Shown here: piece after piece, positions 1-5,635 of the stretch
How the letters are laid out: the number at the start of each line of letters is the position of its first letter
How positions within the stretch are numbered: the stretch's first letter is position 1
Source: Candidatus Sulfotelmatobacter sp.
GTDB taxonomy: Bacteria; Acidobacteriota; Terriglobia; Terriglobales; SbA1
Direction: 5' to 3'
Length of the DNA: 5,635 nt
Assembly: GCA_030151135.1 (NCBI GenBank)
Contig: JASLEQ010000645.1
Span: forward strand, 1-5,635
The notes under the pieces: generated by a model
Database searches by the model: none
Told to the model about the DNA's origin: nothing
Seen by the model: only the letters and a program-made list of their open reading frames with translations
Made by a program: the position numbers and the translations under genes

Positions 1-1968
1 GCCGTCGCCTTCGATCAGGTCCACATGCGCACGGCTGTCCGAGAGGAACGAGAAATATCCATATTGGCCGGATGCAACGCGCACAACTTCCGGATCGATT
101 TCGTAGAAGCGATAGACATCGCCCGGCAGGCCGTAGGCCGCCAGCGTGCCTGCGCCCAATCCGATCCCGCCAAGACGCAAATTGTGGTTCTTGACCGGGT
201 CGTCCTGATGGCGCGGGAAGTTCAAGAGCAGAAGCCCTACGCCGCTCGTCTTGTTGTAATACATCGTCGGATATCCGCGCAGGTCCTTCGACTCAAACTG
301 CAATCCATGCATCGTGCTGGAGTGCGTGAATACCAACGCGTTGAAGCGCGAGTCCGGCATCTGCTTTTCGCTGACGTATAGCGTTCCGTAAAAATTGCGG
401 TGTGCCCAGCTGGCTTGCCGGTATTGTGACGTGCCTGCCCAGATCAGCATCAGGCTGGCCGCGCCTACGCCGGTAAACAGCGTCCATCGCGCCATCTTCG
501 GCGCCTGCCCCGCCAGCAGTGTTCCCACTCCCTTCGACCGGAAGGCGAGCGCGGAACAGATCAGCGTGATGCCGGTGAGAGTTGCCCACACTCCGTTCGA
601 CAAAAAATGTTTGAGCGAATCCGAATCGTTGCCCAGCCAGAAACATGCGGTAAGAATGATCCACAATCCTAAGGTCACAGCGATCATCGGATTGTTGCGG
701 TTCGCCCACGAAGAAGCATCCCTGGTCGCCATCACGGCCATCGCAATCAGCGACGCGGCAATTCCCAGGTGCATCTCCCAATTGCCCATGAAAATGAACG
801 GAGCGACCAGGTTTACAAATGCGCTCCCCGCGACCCCACCCAAGGCGATCATCAGATAAAACGCGGTCAAGTGCTGCGGCTGCGGACGGCGCCGGTACAG
901 CTCGCCATGGCAGAACATGCAGCAGGCGAATTCGGTGACCAGAAATCCCGTGATAAATACCCACAGGTGCAGCCCGAGTCCGCGATAAAACATCAGCGCA
1001 AAAAGGGCTGTCGCTAACAGGAAAGGATGGAACAGGCCTCGCCGATACCAGCGCGGATGATCAAAGCAAATAATGAACGAAAGCAGGTAGACCGCGAGTG
1101 GGAGCATCCAGAGCAGCGGGACCGGCGCCAGGTCGGCGGTGATAAAGCGTGAGATCGCCAAAAGCATCAGCGACCCGAGCGCGGATAATCCGAACCAGGA
1201 GAACCGGACGGTCCGGCTGGGCTTGTCCGCGTTTTCAGGGACGGCCGCAGCGGCCACGTTCCGTCCAGTCGCATCCTCCTCCTTCTGCCTGCTGATCTTC
1301 AACGCCAGCGTGATCGCGGCGAGCGCGTACACTCCGTAACCGGCGCACCACAGCCAGGCTTGCGTATTCAGCCGGAACCAGCGCTCGAAAATCGCTGGAT
1401 AACTCAGCAGCCCGAGTAACGACCCCGCATTCGACAGTGCATATAAACGGTAGGGCGATTCCCCCGGACACGCCTTCGTAAACCAGTGCTGCATCAGCGG
1501 ACCAGTAGTGGCCAACACCGCAACTCCGGCTCCCACGCTTACCAGCAGCAGCCTTAAAATCAGCCACACCGCAATTTCGCCGTTTTGCGGTTTCCACCAA
1601 TTTCCAGGGGTGATCGGCGACGGCCAAGCCAGGGCTGAAAACCCCATCAGGAGCAGGGAAGCAAGAAGTACCGCGACATGCAACCGGGACTGCGACCTCA
1701 ATGGAAATTGACGCACACTGCCGTGCGCATACGCGTATCCCGCCAGCAATGTCGTTTGAAAGAAGAAGAGGCATGTCGCCCACACGCCTGCGCTCCCTCC
1801 AAACCAGCGCAAAATGTACTTGCCCAGCAGTAGTTGCACGCTGAAGAGCAGAAAAGCGCCCAGAAAAATCACCACCCCGAACAGCCCGCGCGACACGCTG
1901 GAGGAATTCTGCGATTTGGATTGCGCCGGAACTGTTTCCGGTGCCACTGCGGTACCCGTTACGTTCAC
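1..1968 (-). CDS. Fused polytopic membrane protein / spermidine-synthase-like protein (3' end outside window)
   Basis: A single open frame of 656 codons runs from a GTG at 1968 to the left edge without a stop; the C-terminus is missing. Residues about 28-512 form a run of some 14-15 hydrophobic segments. They include blocks I recognise from fused MFS/spermidine-synthase proteins: YRLYALSNAGSLLGLLSYP (173-191), TADLAPVPLLWMLPLAVYLL (277-296) and CCMFCHGELYRRRP (349-362). Residues about 520-656 are a soluble spermidine-synthase-like domain with HSSTMHGLQ (549-557), the glycine-rich nucleotide motif IGLGAGTLAAYG (602-613), YEIDP (622-626) and FLSDSRAHVDLIEGD (641-655). The SAM-type fold is therefore evident, but the part expected to carry the catalytic Asp lies outside. 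The substrate is unknown; proteins of this type have not, to my knowledge, been shown to make spermidine. The GTG start is chosen because an in-frame TAG lies at 1993-1995, no ATG intervenes, and AAAGGA sits 9 bases upstream. Some databases label relatives as ferrichrome permeases, which the sequence does not support. Confidence 0.88.
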   Translation of the reverse strand, partial: MNVTGTAVAPETVPAQSKSQNSSSVSRGLFGVVIFLGAFLLFSVQLLLGKYILRWFGGSAGVWATCLFFFQTTLLAGYAYAHGSVRQFPLRSQSRLHVAVLLASLLLMGFSALAWPSPITPGNWWKPQNGEIAVWLILRLLLVSVGAGVAVLATTGPLMQHWFTKACPGESPYRLYALSNAGSLLGLLSYPAIFERWFRLNTQAWLWCAGYGVYALAAITLALKISRQKEEDATGRNVAAAAVPENADKPSRTVRFSWFGLSALGSLMLLAISRFITADLAPVPLLWMLPLAVYLLSFIICFDHPRWYRRGLFHPFLLATALFALMFYRGLGLHLWVFITGFLVTEFACCMFCHGELYRRRPQPQHLTAFYLMIALGGVAGSAFVNLVAPFIFMGNWEMHLGIAASLIAMAVMATRDASSWANRNNPMIAVTLGLWIILTACFWLGNDSDSLKHFLSNGVWATLTGITLICSALAFRSKGVGTLLAGQAPKMARWTLFTGVGAASLMLIWAGTSQYRQASWAHRNFYGTLYVSEKQMPDSRFNALVFTHSSTMHGLQFESKDLRGYPTMYYNKTSGVGLLLLNFPRHQDDPVKNHNLRLGGIGLGAGTLAAYGLPGDVYRFYEIDPEVVRVASGQYGYFSFLSDSRAHVDLIEGDG

Positions 1969-1977
1969 GATGGGCGA

Positions 1978-1983
1978 TCCTTT
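1978..1983 (-). promoter_or_regulatory. Ribosome binding site deciding the GTG start at 1968
   Basis: AAAGGA on the minus strand lies 9 bases before the GTG at 1968. With the in-frame TAG at 1993-1995 it fixes this unusual start codon; no ATG is available between the stop and the first conserved hydrophobic segment. Confidence 0.65.
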
Positions 1984-2066
1984 GCCGCCATCCTAACAAA
2001 GCAAAACCTGCGGATTCCCCGTGATGTTGCTGAGTCGCAATACTTTGGTAACCGTCACCGCCTTCT

Positions 2067-2087
2067 GATTGTCCCGAATGGACAATC
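2067..2087. repeat. Inverted repeat, 8-base arms with 5-base spacer; possible operator
   Basis: GATTGTCC, spacer CGAAT, then GGACAATC: the arms are perfectly complementary over 8 bases. The centre lies about 109 bases before the GTG of the membrane/spermidine-synthase-like gene, a position where a regulator could bind. I do not recognise the motif as a known operator. Arms of this length do arise by chance in a window of this size, so only the position and short spacer argue for function. Confidence 0.45.
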
Positions 2088-2358
2088 GCGCCGACCACCG
2101 CTTCGCGGAGGATTCAGTCGCGAGGGGCGCGGGCCCGCTTTGCAGAACAATGACCGGTGAATTCAGAATTGAGTGATCTGAAAGCCTTTGAGACTCGGGC
2201 GAATACTCTAGGTGGCTCTCGTCATCCTGCCCCGGCGTTATCAACAAGCCGACTGGCCCGTTTCTTGCCTTGAAGAAGCGAAGTAAAAGTTTCCCCGTGG
2301 CGGGAAATTCCTACCGCTGCACCATTTCCATTCCTATGTATTTTGAATCACTTACAAA

Positions 2359-2375
2359 CGGCATGCCGGTTGCTT
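2359..2375 (+). promoter_or_regulatory. Sigma-54-like -24/-12 promoter element
   Basis: The plus strand reads CGGCATGCCGGTTGCTT. Against the sigma-54 (RpoN) consensus TGGCACG-N4-TTGCW this keeps GG at 2360-2361 and GC at 2372-2373 with the exact 10-base spacing, plus the full TTGC of the -12 element; two positions of the -24 element differ. Transcription would start near 2385. No protein-coding gene follows on the plus strand for almost 600 bases, but a strong hairpin begins at 2406. The left part is also a perfect palindrome (2359-2368), so a protein-binding site is an alternative reading. Confidence 0.35.
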
Positions 2376-2405
2376 AATGTAATGGCAGACGAAGTGGCGC
2401 GCAAC

Positions 2406-2454
2406 GGGGTGCTTCAGAGAATAACTTCGGCCAGAGGTTTTCTGTGAGCACCCC
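2406..2454 (+). other. Strong three-part hairpin, possible small structured RNA
   Basis: GGGGTGCT (2406-2413) pairs perfectly with AGCACCCC (2447-2454). After a 1x2 internal loop, CAGAGAA (2415-2421) pairs with TTTTCTG (2438-2444), using one G-U pair. After a 3-base bulge, CTTC (2425-2428) can pair with GAGG (2434-2437), using another G-U pair and leaving a 5-base loop. The G-U pairs become A-C mismatches on the opposite strand, so the plus-strand RNA folds better. TTGCTTTAT follows the outer stem, a loose T-rich tail that could make this a terminator. It is not a tRNA, and I do not recognise it as a known riboswitch. Confidence 0.55.
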
Positions 2455-2590
2455 TTGCTTTATCTGACGCTTGGTCGGCCCTCCCCACCCTCGTTTCAGC
2501 GCTAAGAACTATTAAGGATGCAAAAGTGCCCGGTTCTTCCGGCGAGCGCTTCCTTCCCGCTACCGAGATAAGACTGGAAAAACTAAATTG

Positions 2591-2611
2591 AGCGGGTCCA
2601 GAAAGCCCGCT
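2591..2611 (-). terminator. Possible Rho-independent terminator of the HMA-like gene
   Basis: On the minus strand AGCGGG, a 9-base loop, then CCCGCT form a perfect 6-base GC-rich stem that starts about 35 bases after the stop of the small gene. CAATTTAGTTTTT follows. The T run begins some 8 bases after the stem, further than usual, so the call is tentative. Confidence 0.45.
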
Positions 2612-2629
2612 GATTCTATGCTCGGACTT

Positions 2630-2645
2630 CTGACTTCCTGACTTC
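2630..2645. repeat. Short tandem repeat, two copies of CTGACTTC
   Basis: Two perfect head-to-tail copies of an 8-base unit, preceded by a partial copy (ACTTC, 2626-2630), end one base before the stop codon of the minus-strand gene. Its role is unknown; slippage during replication is the simplest origin. Confidence 0.6.
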
Positions 2646-2646
2646 G

Positions 2647-2874
2647 TTACGCCAGCGCAACCTGCGCCTTGATATCGATCCCGGCCGTGCGCAAGAGCTT
2701 GGCGACGGCATCCTGCTTCATCCGCGACGCGTCAAATTGCACGCGAATGGTACGCTCCTTGTCGTTAAGCCGCACGCGCTGAATCCCGTATACCTCACGC
2801 ATGCTGTCGATGGCGCGCATCTCGTTCTCGCCCGGCTGGGCACCGTAGCTGTAAACCACGTCCAGGTAGGTCAT
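2647..2874 (-). CDS. Small HMA-fold-like protein without metal ligands (75 residues)
   Basis: This is a 75-residue cytoplasmic protein with no signal peptide or membrane segment. Its pattern follows the ferredoxin-like HMA (heavy-metal-associated) domain: strand 2-10 (TYLDVVYSY), helix about 16-29, GIQRVRLNDKERTIRVQFD (30-48) as a beta hairpin, helix about 50-64, then AGIDIKAQV (64-72). The GI-x-x-V, V-x-FD and AG landmarks fall where HMA domains have them. The CxxC loop is replaced by GAQPGEN (11-17), and the protein contains no Cys or His, so canonical Cu(I) binding is excluded. The start at 2874 is chosen because AAGGG (2884-2888) lies 9 bases upstream. An earlier ATG at 3033 would add 53 residues that do not resemble the domain and would run antisense into copA. 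The gene is divergent from copA, which suggests a copper-related regulatory or adaptor role; that is inference. An unrelated ferredoxin-like fold (ACT-like, for example) remains possible. Confidence 0.75.
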   Translation of the reverse strand: MTYLDVVYSYGAQPGENEMRAIDSMREVYGIQRVRLNDKERTIRVQFDASRMKQDAVAKLLRTAGIDIKAQVALA

Positions 2875-2883
2875 TCGGTCAAA

Positions 2884-2888
2884 CCCTT
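2884..2888 (-). promoter_or_regulatory. Ribosome binding site deciding the start at 2874
   Basis: AAGGG on the minus strand, 9 bases before the ATG at 2874. It supports the 75-residue form over the longer frame that begins at 3033. Confidence 0.6.
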
Positions 2889-2932
2889 CATTATGATGAA
2901 TCTGGATGGCGGCAGAACATCCCGCTGAATCC

Positions 2933-2940
2933 AATATAGT
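2933..2940. promoter_or_regulatory. Overlapping divergent -10-like boxes between the HMA-like gene and copA
   Basis: TATAGT (plus, 2935-2940) is one base from the -10 consensus TATAAT and would start a transcript roughly 35 bases before the copA ATG at 2981. TATATT (minus, 2938-2933) also differs by one base and would serve the small gene. Neither has a good -35 hexamer at 16-18 bases, which would fit an activator-dependent promoter or a chance match. A direct repeat TCGATC-T-TCGATC (2940-2952) follows immediately and could bind a regulator. No recognisable CueR or CsoR operator is visible. Confidence 0.3.
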
Positions 2941-2980
2941 CGATCTTCGATCCAAACGAATAGACTTGACCGTCGACCCA

Positions 2981-5458
<2,478 letters not shown>

Positions 5459-5478
5459 CGAAATCCGATCCCTCCTTG

Positions 5479-5490
5479 TGAACTAGTTCA
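5479..5490. repeat. Perfect 12-base palindrome downstream of copA
   Basis: TGAACTAGTTCA reads the same on both strands and begins 21 bases after the copA stop. It could be an operator for a gene beyond the right edge. A palindrome of this length is expected about once by chance in a window of this size. Confidence 0.5.
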
Positions 5491-5508
5491 TGGGCTGATC
5501 CCGCATTT

Positions 5509-5522
5509 TTCCCGAAAGGGAA
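5509..5522 (+). terminator. Weak hairpin with GAAA loop after copA
   Basis: TTCCC-GAAA-GGGAA forms a 5-base stem with a stable GNRA-type loop about 50 bases after the copA stop. The T run precedes the stem rather than following it, so it does not look like a classic intrinsic terminator on either strand. It may instead protect an RNA end, or be chance. Confidence 0.25.
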
Positions 5523-5635
5523 CTGGAAAGCATTTGCGAGGTATCCCCCCCTCCCCGCGTCTATTTGAATCATGTAGTTAGCGGAAAATTCATAAGTAAT
5601 CTATGGCGCTCAACAAGTTACGGGCAAAATCTTGA

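Larger units (their letters stand above)
1969..2646. other. Gene-free region of about 680 bases
   Basis: I see no convincing protein-coding gene here. A frame at 1993-2247 (minus, TTG start, 84 residues) has no ribosome binding site and no recognisable family pattern. It shares the frame of the downstream gene but is separated from it by TAG. The region is less GC-biased than the genes, with several A/T-rich stretches (about 2281-2385 and 2500-2590). It contains an inverted repeat at 2067-2087, a sigma-54-like element near 2359-2375, a strong hairpin at 2406-2454, a terminator-like hairpin at 2591-2611 and a short tandem repeat at 2630-2645. The two flanking minus-strand genes are too far apart to be a tight operon. 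Confidence 0.7.

Noticed and set aside
293..964. A 223-residue open frame on the minus strand
   Set aside because: It lies in a different frame of the same strand as the membrane/spermidine-synthase-like gene, which has clear family motifs; the frame is Arg/His-rich without any domain pattern, a GC-driven shadow.
1235..2098. A 287-residue open frame on the minus strand
   Set aside because: Same-strand shadow of the membrane protein gene; it shows none of the hydrophobic pattern seen in the chosen frame.
2129..2138. Palindrome GCGGGCCCGC
   Set aside because: A 10-base GC-only palindrome is expected several times by chance in GC-rich DNA.
1993..2247. An 84-residue minus-strand frame ending just upstream of the GTG start
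   Set aside because: TTG start, no ribosome binding site, no recognisable domain, and the inverted repeat at 2067-2087 lies inside it. A real small gene cannot be excluded, but the sequence does not support one.
2504..2538. AAGAAC and GTTCTT, 6-base inverted arms 23 bases apart
   Set aside because: Short arms with a long spacer; not distinguishable from chance.
5590..5634. Possible C-terminal end of a minus-strand gene entering from the right (14 residues, then TGA)
   Set aside because: The residues look protein-like, but 14 codons without a stop are uninformative; sequence beyond the edge is required.
5603..5635. Ten-codon frame M-A-L-N-K-L-R-A-K-S ending exactly at the right edge
   Set aside because: Too short to judge, with no ribosome binding site; its stop at the window edge looks coincidental.

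Overview
The window is GC-rich bacterial DNA with three protein-coding genes, two of them complete. It has about 680 bases of gene-free DNA in the middle and a short gene-free tail. The style of the left-hand gene (a multi-spanning membrane protein fused to a spermidine-synthase-like domain, a combination common in Acidobacteriota) and of the copper ATPase (YHS plus two CPMHPE-type modules in front of the pump) suggests an Acidobacteriota/Terriglobia-like organism. That assignment is an inference from protein style only; the window holds no rRNA or other marker gene.

Layout: (1) 1-1968, minus strand: the first 656 residues of a fused polytopic membrane/spermidine-synthase-like protein, running off the left edge. 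(2) 1969-2646: no convincing gene. This stretch holds an 8-base-arm inverted repeat upstream of the first gene, a sigma-54-like -24/-12 element on the plus strand, a strong three-helix hairpin about 20 bases after its predicted start site, and a possible terminator and small tandem repeat behind the next gene. (3) 2647-2874, minus strand: a 75-residue protein with the fold pattern of a heavy-metal-associated (HMA) domain but no Cys or His. (4) 2981-5458, plus strand, divergent from (3): a complete P1B-type copper-exporting ATPase (copA). It has an N-terminal YHS domain and two heavy-metal-binding modules instead of the usual HMA domains. (5) 5459-5635: a short AT-richer tail with a perfect 12-base palindrome and a small hairpin.

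How they fit together: the HMA-like gene and copA are head to head across about 106 bases, so they probably share a control region and may both belong to copper homeostasis. The ATPase would pump Cu(I) out of the cytoplasm. The small protein has lost the metal ligands, so an adaptor or regulatory role is more plausible than copper carriage. The fused membrane/spermidine-synthase-like gene has no visible functional link to copper. The most unusual non-coding signal is the sigma-54-like element followed by the hairpin at 2359-2463, which could be an undescribed small RNA.
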